This document shows, in pieces, positions 23,766 through 32,869 of a stretch of DNA of 47,529 bases. The notes beneath the pieces are model-generated. The model ran no database searches. It was not told where the DNA came from and was given only the letters and a program-made list of their open reading frames with translations. How positions within the stretch are numbered: position 1 is the stretch's first letter; each line of letters opens with the position of its first letter. Source of the stretch: an uncultured Eubacteriales bacterium (GTDB lineage: Bacteria; Bacillota; Clostridia; Oscillospirales; Acutalibacteraceae); the NCBI GenBank assembly GCA_900316495.1, contig ONDC01000013.1, forward strand, positions 1 through 47,529, in the 5' to 3' direction. The translations under genes and the position numbers were made by a program.

Positions 23766-25469
23766 ATGAAAGGATTTGAAAAATACACACCCTTCGGACG
23801 TGTAACACAGCTCAAGGATCGCCGCTGGCCCGACAATCTCATTGAAAAGGCGCCGGTCTGGTGCTCCGTCGATATGCGCGACGGCAATCAGGCGCTCGTT
23901 GACCCGATGAATCTGGACGAAAAGATCAAGATGTTCCGCGAACTCGTGAGAGTCGGCTTCAAGGAGATCGAGGTCGGCTTCCCGTCGGCAAGCGACACTG
24001 AATATGAAATTCTCCGCGCCCTTATCGAGCGCGATCTCATTCCCGACGACGTGACCATTCAGGTGCTGGTGCAGGCGAGAGAACATCTCATCCGCAAGAC
24101 CTTCGAGGCCATCGACGGCGCGAAGAACGTCATCGTTCATTTCTATAATTCCACCTCGACGCTGCAGCGCAAGGTGGTGTTCCACAAGGATATGGACGCA
24201 ATTACGGAAATTGCCGTCAACGGCGCAAAGCTCATCCGCGAGCTGACCGATCAAATGGACACCTCCGGCATGAACATCCGCTTTGAATACAGTCCCGAGA
24301 GCTTCTCCGGCACGGAGCCGGAATTCGCCGTTTCCATCTGTAACGCGGTGGCAAAGACTATTGGCGCGGACAAGGAGCATCCCATCATTTTCAACCTGCC
24401 CTCCACCGTGCAGCTCTCCACTCCCAATATCTTCGCCGACCAGATCGAGTACTTCTGCCGCCACATTGACAACCGCGAGGCGGTCATCGTCAGCGTCCAC
24501 CCGCACAACGACCGCGGCACAGGCGTTGCCGACGCGGAGCTGGCACTGCTTGCGGGGGCGGACAGAATCGAGGGTACACTCTTCGGCAACGGCGAGCGCA
24601 CCGGCAACGTCGATATTGTCACCGTCGCGCTGAATATGTTCAGTCAGGGCATCGACCCCATGCTCGACTTCAGCGACATCAAGCGCACCCGCAAGGTCTA
24701 CGAGGAATGCACCAGAATGCGCGTACATGAGCGCACGCCCTATGCCGGCGATCTGGTCTTCACCGCCTTCTCCGGCTCCCATCAGGACGCGATCAAGAAG
24801 GGAACCGACTACATGGCGGAAACCGGCAGCGACAAATGGGAGGTGCCCTATCTGCCCATCTCCCCCGCCGACGTGGGAAGGGAATACGAGCCGATCATCC
24901 GCATCAACTCCCAGTCGGGCAAGGGCGGCGCGGCCTTCATCATGCAGCAGGTATTCGGCTACAACATGCCCAAGGGCATGCACCCCGAATTCGGCTATTA
25001 TGTCAAGAAGGAAGCGGACGCAAAGGGCAAGGAGCTTACCCCGCAGGAAATCTTCATGCTCTTTGACAAGCAGTATCTCCACTGCCGTTCGCCCTATGCC
25101 CTCGGCAGACACGAGCTGTATCACACCGACGCGGTCAATGACGAGGAGACCGTCACCACCTTCCGCGGCAAGCTGAAATGCCACAATGAGGAGATTGCCA
25201 TCGAGGGCACCGGCAACGGCCCGATCGACGCGTTCTACAACGCGATGAAAACGCTCGGCATCCCGGACTACAAATTCGTCAGCTACCATGAGCACGCCAT
25301 CGGCACAGGCGCCGACGCAAAGGCATGCGCCTATATCGAGCTGCGCACACCGGAGGGCGCGAACGTCTTTGGCGTGGGCGTGAACAGCAATATCAATGTC
25401 GCCTCCATCAAAGCAGTCGTCTGCGCCGTCAACCGCGCGCTCAATCTCAACCATGTCTACAACGATTAG
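23766..25469 (+). CDS. leuA: 2-isopropylmalate synthase (LeuA2 type)
   Basis: The enzyme condenses acetyl-CoA with 2-oxoisovalerate, the first committed step of leucine synthesis. The 567-residue length, the N-terminal YTPFGRVTQLKDRRWPDN and RDGNQALVDPMNL (38-50), the metal/substrate motif VSVHPHNDRGTG near residue 245 and the C-terminal allosteric leucine domain (HEHAIGTGADAKACAYIEL) identify the longer type-2 form. The ATG at 23766 follows AGGAGG by about nine bases. In-frame sequence upstream to 23553 is the T-box leader and not coding. Control is by leucine T-box; feedback by leucine is expected from the C-terminal domain. Confidence 0.97.
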   Translation: MKGFEKYTPFGRVTQLKDRRWPDNLIEKAPVWCSVDMRDGNQALVDPMNLDEKIKMFRELVRVGFKEIEVGFPSASDTEYEILRALIERDLIPDDVTIQVLVQAREHLIRKTFEAIDGAKNVIVHFYNSTSTLQRKVVFHKDMDAITEIAVNGAKLIRELTDQMDTSGMNIRFEYSPESFSGTEPEFAVSICNAVAKTIGADKEHPIIFNLPSTVQLSTPNIFADQIEYFCRHIDNREAVIVSVHPHNDRGTGVADAELALLAGADRIEGTLFGNGERTGNVDIVTVALNMFSQGIDPMLDFSDIKRTRKVYEECTRMRVHERTPYAGDLVFTAFSGSHQDAIKKGTDYMAETGSDKWEVPYLPISPADVGREYEPIIRINSQSGKGGAAFIMQQVFGYNMPKGMHPEFGYYVKKEADAKGKELTPQEIFMLFDKQYLHCRSPYALGRHELYHTDAVNDEETVTTFRGKLKCHNEEIAIEGTGNGPIDAFYNAMKTLGIPDYKFVSYHEHAIGTGADAKACAYIELRTPEGANVFGVGVNSNINVASIKAVVCAVNRALNLNHVYND

Positions 25470-25523
25470 TCCATGACATCTCAAAGATGAATCAAAAATT
25501 ATCAACGACAAAACTCACCTGAC

Positions 25524-25577
25524 AAAAAACCTCCCGTTCCGGCGCCTTATAAAGGCTGACCGGCGGGAGATTTTTTT
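25524..25577. terminator. Bidirectional terminator between leuA and the S1-domain gene
   Basis: AAAAAACCTCCCG and CGGGAGATTTTTTT with an inner CCGG/CCGG pair form a hairpin serving both convergent genes. Confidence 0.85.
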
Positions 25578-25584
25578 ATGACGC

Positions 25585-26511
25585 TTATTGGAATTTGGTT
25601 TCGATGAATTTGTCGGAGCAGCAGGGAGAATAGACAAAACGATCCATGTGGTCACCAGTGAAGAAATAGCGGGGCGGCGCGGGCGGACAGTCGCAGCGGA
25701 AGGTATCCACCAGCACCAGCTTGATCTTCATTCGCTCCGGAATAATGCTCTTGATGTAGACGCTCGCGCCGCAGCCGGGTTCAATGCCCTCACGCCTCTC
25801 GGCGAGTCCCGCCAGATTCGGCATGATCTCCACGAAAACGCCGTATTCCTCCACCGAACGGACGATACCGGTCACGGTCTCTCCGATATTGAAGAGCGCC
25901 GCGTTTTCCGCCCATGTGCCCAGCAGCTCGCGGTGGCTCAGCGAGATCCTCCCGCCCGGCTCCCTTGAGCGCACGACCGCCCTGATCTCCATTCCCACGG
26001 AAAAGCGGTCGGAGGGGTGGGATATTCTTGACACCGACATGGTGTCAATGCTCATAAGCGAGGGAATTCCGCAACCGATGTCCACGAACGCCCCGAATTG
26101 TTCTAAATGCGTCACCCTGCCGTCGATCACGTCGCCGGGGCGCAGGGCGGAAATGTACTGCTCCATGCACTGCTGCTGCACCGCTCTGCGGGACAGCGTG
26201 GCATAGGGAATGCCGTGGCGGTCGGAGCATATTTTTGTGACGTTGAAGCACACCGGCTTTCCAACACGGGAAATGATGGCAATGTCGCGGGTGGTTCCCT
26301 GCGCGATACCGAGAGCGCATTCCTCGCGGGGAATCACGCCGTTCATGCAGCCTAAATCCACGATCAGATTATGGCTGCTGTCGCACACCGTCGCCCTTGC
26401 CTCCAAAATCGTTCCGTTCTCCATGGCCGCAGCAAGCGCCGCCGGCGTTGTCATGGCTTTCAGATTGCTTTCGCTATTCAGTATCTTTCCTTCGGGCTTG
26501 AATCTTGTCAT
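25585..26511 (-). CDS. S1 RNA-binding domain protein (ribosomal S1-like)
   Basis: The 308-residue product has one degenerate S1-like repeat (ENGTILEARATVCDSSHNLIVDLGCMNGVIPREE, about 28-62) and two clear S1/OB folds (LRPGDVIDGRVTHLEQFGAFVDIG, about 125-190, and NIGETVTGIVRSVEEYGVFVEI, about 210-270). The last 40 residues are Cys/Pro-rich and not an S1 fold. Such proteins bind mRNA or the ribosome. The ATG at 26511 is chosen (GGAAGG about 12 bases upstream); an ATG at 26601 would add 30 poorly conserved residues. Convergent with leuA; divergent from spoIIGA. Confidence 0.88.
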   Translation of the reverse strand: MTRFKPEGKILNSESNLKAMTTPAALAAAMENGTILEARATVCDSSHNLIVDLGCMNGVIPREECALGIAQGTTRDIAIISRVGKPVCFNVTKICSDRHGIPYATLSRRAVQQQCMEQYISALRPGDVIDGRVTHLEQFGAFVDIGCGIPSLMSIDTMSVSRISHPSDRFSVGMEIRAVVRSREPGGRISLSHRELLGTWAENAALFNIGETVTGIVRSVEEYGVFVEIMPNLAGLAERREGIEPGCGASVYIKSIIPERMKIKLVLVDTFRCDCPPAPPRYFFTGDHMDRFVYSPCCSDKFIETKFQ

Positions 26512-26718
26512 TTTCAGCTCTGCCTTCCTGAGACAGCTTCTTTCATTTTTAATGGAAATGATGTTACTAAGAAACGCTGCCGTTGTTTTTATTCCCTGCA
26601 TATATATGAATCAGGCAAGGGGATTATGAATCAGAAGGGTCTCCGGCATTCTCCCTTCATGTTCTCCATACGCTTCACCTTCCGGTCGTATCGGCGGGTT
26701 CCATGAAAAAATCCGCTT

Positions 26719-26765
26719 TGTCTGACATATTCCGACAGCTTCGGGAATACAGATAGTCATATACT
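26719..26765 (+). promoter_or_regulatory. Candidate Spo0A-dependent promoter of spoIIGA-sigE
   Basis: A TATACT -10 box (26760-26765) is preceded, 22 bases earlier, by TTCCGACA (26730-26737), close to the 0A box TTCGACA, and by another partial box TTGTCTGACA just upstream. A 0A box overlapping a misplaced -35 with a long spacer is the known B. subtilis spoIIG layout. No other promoter is visible in 26512-26802. Confidence 0.5.
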
Positions 26766-26802
26766 ATTCTGAGAATGAAAACAGCCGGGGAGGTAAAAAG
26801 GA

Positions 26803-27627
26803 TTGAAACAGACGGTTTACGCGGACGTGCTGCTCGCGCTGAATTTCTTTATCAATTATTTTCTGCTGCTTTCGGTGGGAAGAATCATGAAATCTTCCAT
26901 CAGCCGGACAAGAATCTGTCTGGGGGCGGCATTCGGGGCAGCCTGTTCGCTGACGCTCTTTCTGCCTCCGCTGCCCTTTGTCCTTGGCTGCCTGATCAAG
27001 CTGATCATTTCCTCCGGCATGATTCGCATCTCCTTCAGACTGAAAAATCTCCATGACTTCTGGCACTGTCTGCTTGTCACCTGCGCGGTCACATTCGGCT
27101 TCGGCGGCGCCATGCTCGCGCTCTGGCTGACGCTTGCACCCGGTGGTATGGTATACCGGAACGGAACCGTGTATTTCAGCCTCTCCCCCGCCTTTATCAT
27201 TTTTGTCACGGTCGCCTGCTACACGGTCATCACCCTTGCAGGAAAAATCTGCCGCAGGCTGGAGCTGAATTCAGCCGCATGCAGGGCGGTTGTCCGCTGC
27301 GGGGGCAACGAGCGCCCGCTGCGTCTGATGTGCGATACGGGCAATCTGCTCACCGAACCGTTCTCCGGACTTCCGGTGATCGTCGCGCGGAGAAGCGCGC
27401 TCGGCTGCGTCATTCCCGCCGGGTTTCCGACTGGTGAGGGAAATGAAAACATGCGTGTGATCCCCTATTCGGCATTGGGCGGAGAGGGCGTGCTATGCGC
27501 CTTCCGCCCGCAGCGCGTGACGCTTTTTGTCGGACGACGGGAATACGATATTGCATGCTACATAGCCGTTTCCGATTCATTGGACAGTGAATATGACGGA
27601 GTAGTGAATCCCAAAATTATTGACTGA
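26803..27627 (+). CDS. spoIIGA: Sigma-E processing peptidase SpoIIGA
   Basis: The 274-residue protein has five N-terminal membrane helices (about 5-25, 38-55, 58-72, 88-110 and 128-147) and a C-terminal aspartic-protease domain with the catalytic MCDTGNLLTEP (DTGN at 178-181) and ARRSALG. It cleaves pro-sigma-E at the sporulation septum after activation by SpoIIR. The start is a TTG at 26803 behind GGGGAGGTAAAAAGGA. It lies 21 bases before sigE in the conserved order. Confidence 0.95.
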   Translation: MKQTVYADVLLALNFFINYFLLLSVGRIMKSSISRTRICLGAAFGAACSLTLFLPPLPFVLGCLIKLIISSGMIRISFRLKNLHDFWHCLLVTCAVTFGFGGAMLALWLTLAPGGMVYRNGTVYFSLSPAFIIFVTVACYTVITLAGKICRRLELNSAACRAVVRCGGNERPLRLMCDTGNLLTEPFSGLPVIVARRSALGCVIPAGFPTGEGNENMRVIPYSALGGEGVLCAFRPQRVTLFVGRREYDIACYIAVSDSLDSEYDGVVNPKIID

Positions 27628-27648
27628 AAACGAGAGGAAAGACGTGAA

Positions 27649-28374
27649 ATGAAATTCATCGGGATCATCCGGTTGCTTGCGGAAGAGTTCGCACGCAAGG
27701 TAGCGGCGCTTTTTGCGCAGAAGCGGGAAATACATTACATAAACGGACCGGAGACCCTTCCCGCTCCGCTGGAGCCGGAGGAGGAACAAGCCATCTTCGA
27801 CCGCATTATCGGCGGGGACGAATCGGCGCGGGAGCCGCTGATCACCCACAATCTCAGGCTGGTGGTCTATATCGCCAAAAAGTTTGAATCCAGCGGCGTG
27901 GGCATCGAGGATCTCATCTCCATCGGCACCATCGGACTGGTCAAAGCGGTCAACACATTTTCCCCCGAACGCAGCATCAAGCTGGCGACATACGCCTCCC
28001 GTTGCATTGAAAATGAAATTCTCATGTATCTGCGGAAAACCGGCAACACCAAGACGGAAATTTCCATTGACGAGCCGCTGAACGTCGATTGGGACGGCAA
28101 CGAGCTGCTGCTCTCCGACGTGTTAGGCAGCGACCCGGACAGCGTGAGCATCGGCGTGGAGGAGGAAAATGAGCGCGATCTGCTGCTGAGAGCGGTCAAC
28201 CGTCTCGAAAAACGCGAAAAGCAGATCATGTCGCTGCGCTTCGGTCTTTTCGGCTGCGAGGAACACACGCAGAAGGAGGTCGCCGATCTGCTTGGAATCA
28301 GTCAATCCTATATTTCACGGCTGGAGAAACGGATATTAAGCAAGCTCAAGGACGAGTTGACGCATCTGAGTTAA
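27649..28374 (+). CDS. sigE: RNA polymerase sporulation sigma factor SigE (pro-sigma-E)
   Basis: The 241-residue protein has a basic N-terminal prosequence (about 1-27) and processing region [13 protein letters not shown], then region 2 ([37 protein letters not shown]), region 3 and region 4 helix-turn-helix ([24 protein letters not shown]). It directs mother-cell transcription after asymmetric division. GAGAGGAAAGACGTGAA precedes the ATG. It follows spoIIGA, whose product removes the prosequence. Confidence 0.97.
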   Translation: MKFIGIIRLLAEEFARKVAALFAQKREIHYINGPETLPAPLEPEEEQAIFDRIIGGDESAREPLITHNLRLVVYIAKKFESSGVGIEDLISIGTIGLVKAVNTFSPERSIKLATYASRCIENEILMYLRKTGNTKTEISIDEPLNVDWDGNELLLSDVLGSDPDSVSIGVEEENERDLLLRAVNRLEKREKQIMSLRFGLFGCEEHTQKEVADLLGISQSYISRLEKRILSKLKDELTHLS

Positions 28375-28434
28375 TCTGAGATACCAAAGACAGCATAATT
28401 TGTGCAAACATATTAAAATTATTGTAGAAAAGAC

Positions 28435-28463
28435 TTGACTTATTGTGTATTGAGATGTAAAAT
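28435..28463 (+). promoter_or_regulatory. sigma-A promoter of the ADP-ribosylglycohydrolase gene
   Basis: TTGACT (28435-28440), 17-base spacer, TAAAAT (28458-28463). Confidence 0.75.
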
Positions 28464-28498
28464 ATAAGCGTGCATTTTTGTAGATAGGATTGATTGAC

Positions 28499-29446
28499 AT
28501 GAATGTAACGCTTAAGAAATTGCAAGGTTCGGTGTTCGGCGCGGCAATCGGGGACGCAGTCGGCGTTCCCTTTGAATTCAGATCGCGGGAGGAAATGATG
28601 CGCTGTCCCGCGACCGGTATGACCGGCAACGGAACCTATCACATGCCCATCGGCACGTGGTCAGATGACACCACCATGATTCTCTGCACGCTGGACAGGC
28701 TCGACGAATCAATGGATTACGACGGCATCATGAGGGCATTTCTCTCGTGGGTGGAAAAAGGAGAGTACACCCCTCACGGCAGCTGCTTTGACATTGGCGG
28801 CACCACCCGCCGCGCACTCGAGAATTTTGCGCGTGGCGCAGAGCCACTTAGATCCGGGCTTGACGACAACTACAGCAACGGCAACGGCTCCCTCATGCGG
28901 ATTATTCCCGCGGCGCTGTATGCCGACGCGCACGGGCTTTCCCTCCCGGAGGCGGTAAAGCTCGCGGAGACGCTGTCGTCGCTGACACACGCCCATGCCA
29001 TTTCCCGCACCGGCTGCGGCATCTTCACCTGCATTGCCCTGTCGCTCCTGAAAAACGCGGACAAGTCCTCGGTTCAGGAGGGAATCAGGAACGCGGCGGC
29101 TGTCTATACCACAGAGAGCGGATCGAAGGGAATCGAGAAATACCGCCGTTTGCTTTCCGACGGGTTTCCGGCTTTGCCGGAGGAAAAAATCAGAAGCTCC
29201 GGTTACGTCGTCGACACCCTCGAATGCGCCGTCTGGTGCCTGCTGCAATCCGACAGCTACAGCGACTGCATTCTCAAGGCGGTCAATTTCGGAAATGACA
29301 CCGACACTGCCGCCTGCGTGGCAGGCGCGCTGGCAGGTCTTCTCTACGGGTATGAAGGAATCCCCGAGAAATGGCGCGGAGCACTGGTGAAAACCGACCT
29401 GATAAATGACATCATCGACGGCTTCTGCAGGAGAAACGGCATTTGA
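28499..29446 (+). CDS. ADP-ribosylglycohydrolase (DraG family)
   Basis: The 315-residue product shows the all-helical DraG fold signatures: GAAIGDAVGVPFEF near the N terminus, the first metal site WSDDTTMILC (about 61-70), GNGSLMRIIPAAL, LTHAHAISRTGC, and the second metal site NFGNDTDTAACVAGALAG. These enzymes remove ADP-ribose from proteins, nucleic acids or small molecules using two Mg or Mn ions. The ATG at 28499 has AGGA ten bases upstream; a TTG at 28490 is less likely. No ADP-ribosyltransferase gene is nearby, so the target is unknown. Confidence 0.95.
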   Translation: MNVTLKKLQGSVFGAAIGDAVGVPFEFRSREEMMRCPATGMTGNGTYHMPIGTWSDDTTMILCTLDRLDESMDYDGIMRAFLSWVEKGEYTPHGSCFDIGGTTRRALENFARGAEPLRSGLDDNYSNGNGSLMRIIPAALYADAHGLSLPEAVKLAETLSSLTHAHAISRTGCGIFTCIALSLLKNADKSSVQEGIRNAAAVYTTESGSKGIEKYRRLLSDGFPALPEEKIRSSGYVVDTLECAVWCLLQSDSYSDCILKAVNFGNDTDTAACVAGALAGLLYGYEGIPEKWRGALVKTDLINDIIDGFCRRNGI

Positions 29447-29457
29447 TGAAAAAACAC

Positions 29458-29486
29458 TTGCAATCCTGCCGCTTGTGTAGTATAAT
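29458..29486 (+). promoter_or_regulatory. sigma-A promoter of the DAHP synthase gene
   Basis: TTGCAA (29458-29463), 17-base spacer, TATAAT (29481-29486). Confidence 0.8.
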
Positions 29487-29561
29487 TCTTCCGTAAATGT
29501 TGTGCTTTAAATCGCTAAAAACATTTTTTCAATTTTCTCAACTGAAAGGAACAACCTACCG

Positions 29562-30584
29562 ATGAATTTTCTACGCAAGCTCCCCATCCCGCAGGAGATT
29601 AAGGAACAATTTCCCATCTCTGAGAAGTGCGCCTCCATTAAAGCGGAACGCGACAAAATAATCGCCGACGTCTTTACCGGCAAAAGCGACAAATTCCTGC
29701 TTATTATCGGACCCTGCTCGGCTGACAACGAGACCTCCGTCATGGATTATATCGGACGGCTTGTCGGGTTGCAGGAGCAGGTGAAGGACAAGATCCTCAT
29801 TATCCCCCGCATCTACACCAACAAGCCCCGCACGACAGGCGAGGGCTACAAGGGCATGGCGACCCAGCCCGATCCCACCAAGAAGCCCGACCTGCTGGAG
29901 GGACTCATCTCCATCCGCCGCCTGCACCTCCGCGCCATCGAGGAGACAGGCTTCGTCTGCGCGGACGAAATGCTTTATCCCGAAAATTACCGCTATCTCA
30001 GCGATCTGCTTTCCTATATCGCCGTCGGCGCGCGTTCGGTGGAGAACCAGCAGCACCGGCTCACCTCCAGCGGCGTGACGGTGCCTGTCGGCATGAAGAA
30101 CCCCACCAGCGGCGACCTCAGCGTCATGCTCAATTCCATCAGGGCGGCGCAGCTCAGCCACACCTTCCTCTACCGCGGCTGGGAAGTGGAAACAGAGGGC
30201 AATCCCCTGACTCACGCCATTCTTCGCGGTTCGGTCAACAAGCACGGCAGAAACATGCAGAATTATCATTACGAGGATCTGATTCTCCTGCACGAGATGT
30301 ACGCGCAGCGCAATCTGGAGAATCCCGCTGTGATCGTGGACGTCAACCACTCCAATTCCAACAAGCAGTACCTTGAGCAGATCCGCATCTGCAAGGAGGT
30401 CATGCATTCCCGCAGGCACAACGGGGATATTTCCCGCATGGTCAAGGGTCTGATGATCGAGAGCTATATCGAGGACGGCTGTCAGAAGGTAGACGGCGGC
30501 GTGTACGGCAAATCCATCACCGATCCCTGTCTCGGCTGGGAAAAGAGCGAACGTCTGGTTCTGGATTTAGCGGACATGCTGTAA
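29562..30584 (+). CDS. aroF: 3-deoxy-7-phosphoheptulonate (DAHP) synthase, class I (AroFGH type)
   Basis: The 340-residue enzyme condenses phosphoenolpyruvate with erythrose 4-phosphate, the entry to the shikimate pathway. It has FLLIIGPCSADNE, the segment RIYTNKPRTTGEGYKGM, VGARSVENQQHR and the metal-binding PAVIVDVNHSNSNK. The N-terminal extension (1-45) is the one used for allosteric control in this subclass, so aromatic amino-acid feedback is likely. GAAAGGA lies about 12 bases before the ATG. Single gene with its own promoter. Confidence 0.96.
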   Translation: MNFLRKLPIPQEIKEQFPISEKCASIKAERDKIIADVFTGKSDKFLLIIGPCSADNETSVMDYIGRLVGLQEQVKDKILIIPRIYTNKPRTTGEGYKGMATQPDPTKKPDLLEGLISIRRLHLRAIEETGFVCADEMLYPENYRYLSDLLSYIAVGARSVENQQHRLTSSGVTVPVGMKNPTSGDLSVMLNSIRAAQLSHTFLYRGWEVETEGNPLTHAILRGSVNKHGRNMQNYHYEDLILLHEMYAQRNLENPAVIVDVNHSNSNKQYLEQIRICKEVMHSRRHNGDISRMVKGLMIESYIEDGCQKVDGGVYGKSITDPCLGWEKSERLVLDLADML

Positions 30585-30779
30585 GCGCGTTCGCTCTGTG
30601 AATGATGCATGATTTGTGTGACTCCCCATAAAAAACAAGCGCATGCGAGCTTTATATAATCAGCGCGCAGCGCTCCTTCACTCCACACATTTATAATGCT
30701 CCACACTTTGAAAAGCGGCAGGGGTGGTTATCCTGCCTAAAATATTCTTCATTCTATTTTTCAAGGAGGTTTTTTTCAA

Positions 30780-31451
30780 ATGAAAGAAAACGAATCTGTC
30801 AAAAAGTATTTAGCCGAGTTTATCGGCACGTTTGTGCTGGTGGTCTTTGCCTGCGGAACGGCGTGCGCCCTCGGCTGTGACACCCGCGCCGGTTATCTCG
30901 CCGTCGCCCTGTCCTTCGGTCTGGTCATCGTCGCGATGGCTTACTCCATCGGCAACATCTCCGGCTGCCACATTAACCCCGCCGTTTCTCTTGCCATGTT
31001 TATCAGCAAGAAAATGACCCTTGAGGACTTTATCGGCTATGTGATCGCCCAGTTCCTCGGCGCGACTGCAGGCGCCGGCGTGCTTGCGTATCTCTTTGGC
31101 AAGGAGAGCGGCCTCGGTGCCAACTCCATCGCCAATGTCGGTTGGGGCAAGTCTTTCATTGTGGAAGTTATCCTCACCTTTGTCTTTGTCCTCACTATTA
31201 TAGGCGTGACCTCCAAAGAGAGCTTCAGCTCCGTTGCCGGCGTGGTCATCGGTCTTTCGCTCACACTGGTTCATCTGTTGGGCATCAAATTCACCGGCAC
31301 CTCTGTCAACCCTGCCCGCAGCTTCGGTCCCTCCGTCATCGTCGGCGGCGATCAGCTCAAGGGTCTGTGGGTATTCATCGTCGCCCCGCTCGTAGGCGGC
31401 GCTCTGGCAGCCTTCTGCTATAAGTTCCTCGCGGACAGGCAGAGCAAGTAA
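30780..31451 (+). CDS. Aquaporin / major intrinsic protein
   Basis: The 223-residue protein has six membrane helices and two half-helices with the pore motifs HINPAVS (about 61-67) and VNPARS (about 178-183). The N-terminal EFIGTFVLVVFACGTA is typical. It conducts water or small solutes across the inner membrane. The selectivity-filter residues cannot be read safely without alignment, but the short loops and length favour the AqpZ-type water channel over a glycerol facilitator. CAAGGAGG lies upstream of the ATG. Confidence 0.95.
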   Translation: MKENESVKKYLAEFIGTFVLVVFACGTACALGCDTRAGYLAVALSFGLVIVAMAYSIGNISGCHINPAVSLAMFISKKMTLEDFIGYVIAQFLGATAGAGVLAYLFGKESGLGANSIANVGWGKSFIVEVILTFVFVLTIIGVTSKESFSSVAGVVIGLSLTLVHLLGIKFTGTSVNPARSFGPSVIVGGDQLKGLWVFIVAPLVGGALAAFCYKFLADRQSK

Positions 31452-31490
31452 TGTCGTCCTTCATACAATCCCATCAAACATAACCCCTTG

Positions 31491-31525
31491 CACCTGCCGG
31501 ATAATATGCGTCCGGCAGGTGTTTT
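31491..31525 (+). terminator. Terminator of the aquaporin gene
   Basis: CACCTGCCGGA and TCCGGCAGGTG form a perfect 11-bp stem followed by TTTTGGCTTTTC. Confidence 0.85.
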
Positions 31526-31545
31526 GGCTTTTCTTCACGCGGTTA

Positions 31546-31574
31546 TTGACATAAACGACAAAAGGTGATAGTAT
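31546..31574 (+). promoter_or_regulatory. sigma-A promoter of the YigZ-family gene
   Basis: TTGACA (31546-31551), 17-base spacer, TAGTAT (31569-31574). Confidence 0.6.
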
Positions 31575-31629
31575 ATTGATAGCGGTCAGAAGGAACAGGC
31601 CATCTATTACAGCTTCGGAGGATGGGGAT

Positions 31630-32259
31630 ATGGACGAATACAAAACGCTGAGAGAGGCGGCACAGGACGAATTCACCGAAAAGCGCTCGCGCTTCATCGG
31701 ATATGCCCGTCCCGTTACCTCCGAAAAGGACGCGCTTGACTTTATCGCCGGAATCAAGTCAAGGCACTGGGACGCAAAGCACAATGTCTACGCCTATTGT
31801 CTGCGGGAGGGTAACGTCTGCCGCTATTCTGACGACGGCGAGCCATCCGGAACCGCCGGAATGCCTGTGCTGAGCGTGATTCAGAAGTCGGGGCTCACCG
31901 ACTGCGCCGTGGTCGTGACCCGGTACTTCGGGGGGATTCTTCTTGGCGGCGGAGGACTGGTGCGCGCCTACAGCCACGCAGCCTCCATCGGCATAGCCGC
32001 CGCTGGCATTGTCACCATGCGGATGTGCCTTCTCTGCCATCTGCGCTGCGATTACAGTCAGTATGGCAGACTTGCCTCCCTCATTCCGGATGCCGGAGGC
32101 ATCATCAGCGATACCTCCTTCGGAGAGGACGTGGATATTTCCTTCAGAATGACCCGTGAGGACTTCAGTAGACTCACTCCCAAGCTGGCGGACGCGACCG
32201 GAGGAAGCGTAAACGCCGAAACGCTTGGCGAAGAATTCTTTGCGACAGAAATACTGTAA
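31630..32259 (+). CDS. YigZ / IMPACT-family protein
   Basis: The 209-residue protein has an N-terminal UPF0029/IMPACT domain (about 1-120) with RSRFIGYARPV, DDGEPSGTAGMPVLS and VVVTRYFGGILLGGGGLVRAYS, and a C-terminal DUF1949 ferredoxin-like domain (about 130-200). The family is widespread and linked to translation, but its biochemical role is not settled. The ATG at 31630 is chosen since GGAGG lies about eight bases upstream; the frame is open further 5' but without a ribosome binding site. Confidence 0.93.
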   Translation: MDEYKTLREAAQDEFTEKRSRFIGYARPVTSEKDALDFIAGIKSRHWDAKHNVYAYCLREGNVCRYSDDGEPSGTAGMPVLSVIQKSGLTDCAVVVTRYFGGILLGGGGLVRAYSHAASIGIAAAGIVTMRMCLLCHLRCDYSQYGRLASLIPDAGGIISDTSFGEDVDISFRMTREDFSRLTPKLADATGGSVNAETLGEEFFATEIL

Positions 32260-32354
32260 CGGTGATGATTCAAATAGCTCTTGATTCAGCCGGATAAATG
32301 CCGGTTTATCAACGGCGACCTCCCTTCTATCATTGATTAAGGAGATGCTTCTCT

Positions 32355-32717
32355 ATGAAAAAATTAACGTGTGCGACAATCGTCTGTCTTTTCCTTCTCT
32401 CTCTGTGTTCATGCAGCAAAGTGAAGAAATCTGATTTTGTTGGCTCCTATGAGCTTTCCAAAGCGGAGGGCGTCGGCATCAGTCTGACGCAGGAACAGAT
32501 CGACGCCATGAAGGCCATCGGACTAAGCGCCACCCTCGACATCAAGGAGGATAACACCGCCGTCATGAATGTTTTCGGCGAGGAAATCCACTTCACCTAT
32601 GATCTCAGAAAAATGATCTTTACCTGTGAGGGAAAGGATGAAAAGTTCACCTTTGACGGCAAAACCATCGCCTTCAACAACGAGGGCAGAAAGCTGGAAT
32701 TCACCAAAACGCTTTGA
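32355..32717 (+). CDS. Small lipoprotein, paralogue 1A
   Basis: The 120-residue product has a signal peptide with lipobox SLCSC (Cys near residue 19), then a beta-rich domain that opens FVGSYELSKAEG, continues QEQIDAMKAIGLSATLDIKEDNTAVMN and ends with a short FTFDGKTIAF strand pair. It resembles lipocalin-like lipoproteins that monitor or bind small ligands. AAGGAGATG precedes the ATG. It is about a third identical by eye to the protein at 32992, so the two arose by duplication. Confidence 0.82.
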   Translation: MKKLTCATIVCLFLLSLCSCSKVKKSDFVGSYELSKAEGVGISLTQEQIDAMKAIGLSATLDIKEDNTAVMNVFGEEIHFTYDLRKMIFTCEGKDEKFTFDGKTIAFNNEGRKLEFTKTL

Positions 32718-32726
32718 TGACCGTCA

Positions 32727-32770
32727 GGAATCCCCCGAATCGTTCCCGGCAGAACGATCCGGGGGATCCT
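32727..32770 (+). repeat. Imperfect long inverted repeat after lipoprotein 1A
   Basis: GGAATCCCCCGAATCGTTC and GAACGATCCGGGGGATCC form an 18-19-bp stem with two mismatches and a six-base loop. No T tract follows, so termination is uncertain. Confidence 0.6.
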
Positions 32771-32834
32771 CGTCTCAAGCGCATCAGGCTGACTTTTGCT
32801 ATAGAAAAAAATAACGTGAACTTAAATAAAAACC

Positions 32835-32863
32835 TTGCTTTTTCAGGAAAAATTATGTATACT
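32835..32863 (+). promoter_or_regulatory. sigma-A promoter of lipoprotein 1B
   Basis: TTGCTT (32835-32840), 17-base spacer, TATACT (32858-32863). It gives a leader of about 120 bases. Confidence 0.7.
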
Positions 32864-32869
32864 ATCGGT

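Noticed and set aside
23760-25511. A 583-codon open frame on the minus strand opposite leuA
   Set aside because: It is antisense to a full-length LeuA2 with all motifs, has no family pattern and no start signals; long antisense frames are common in GC-rich genes.
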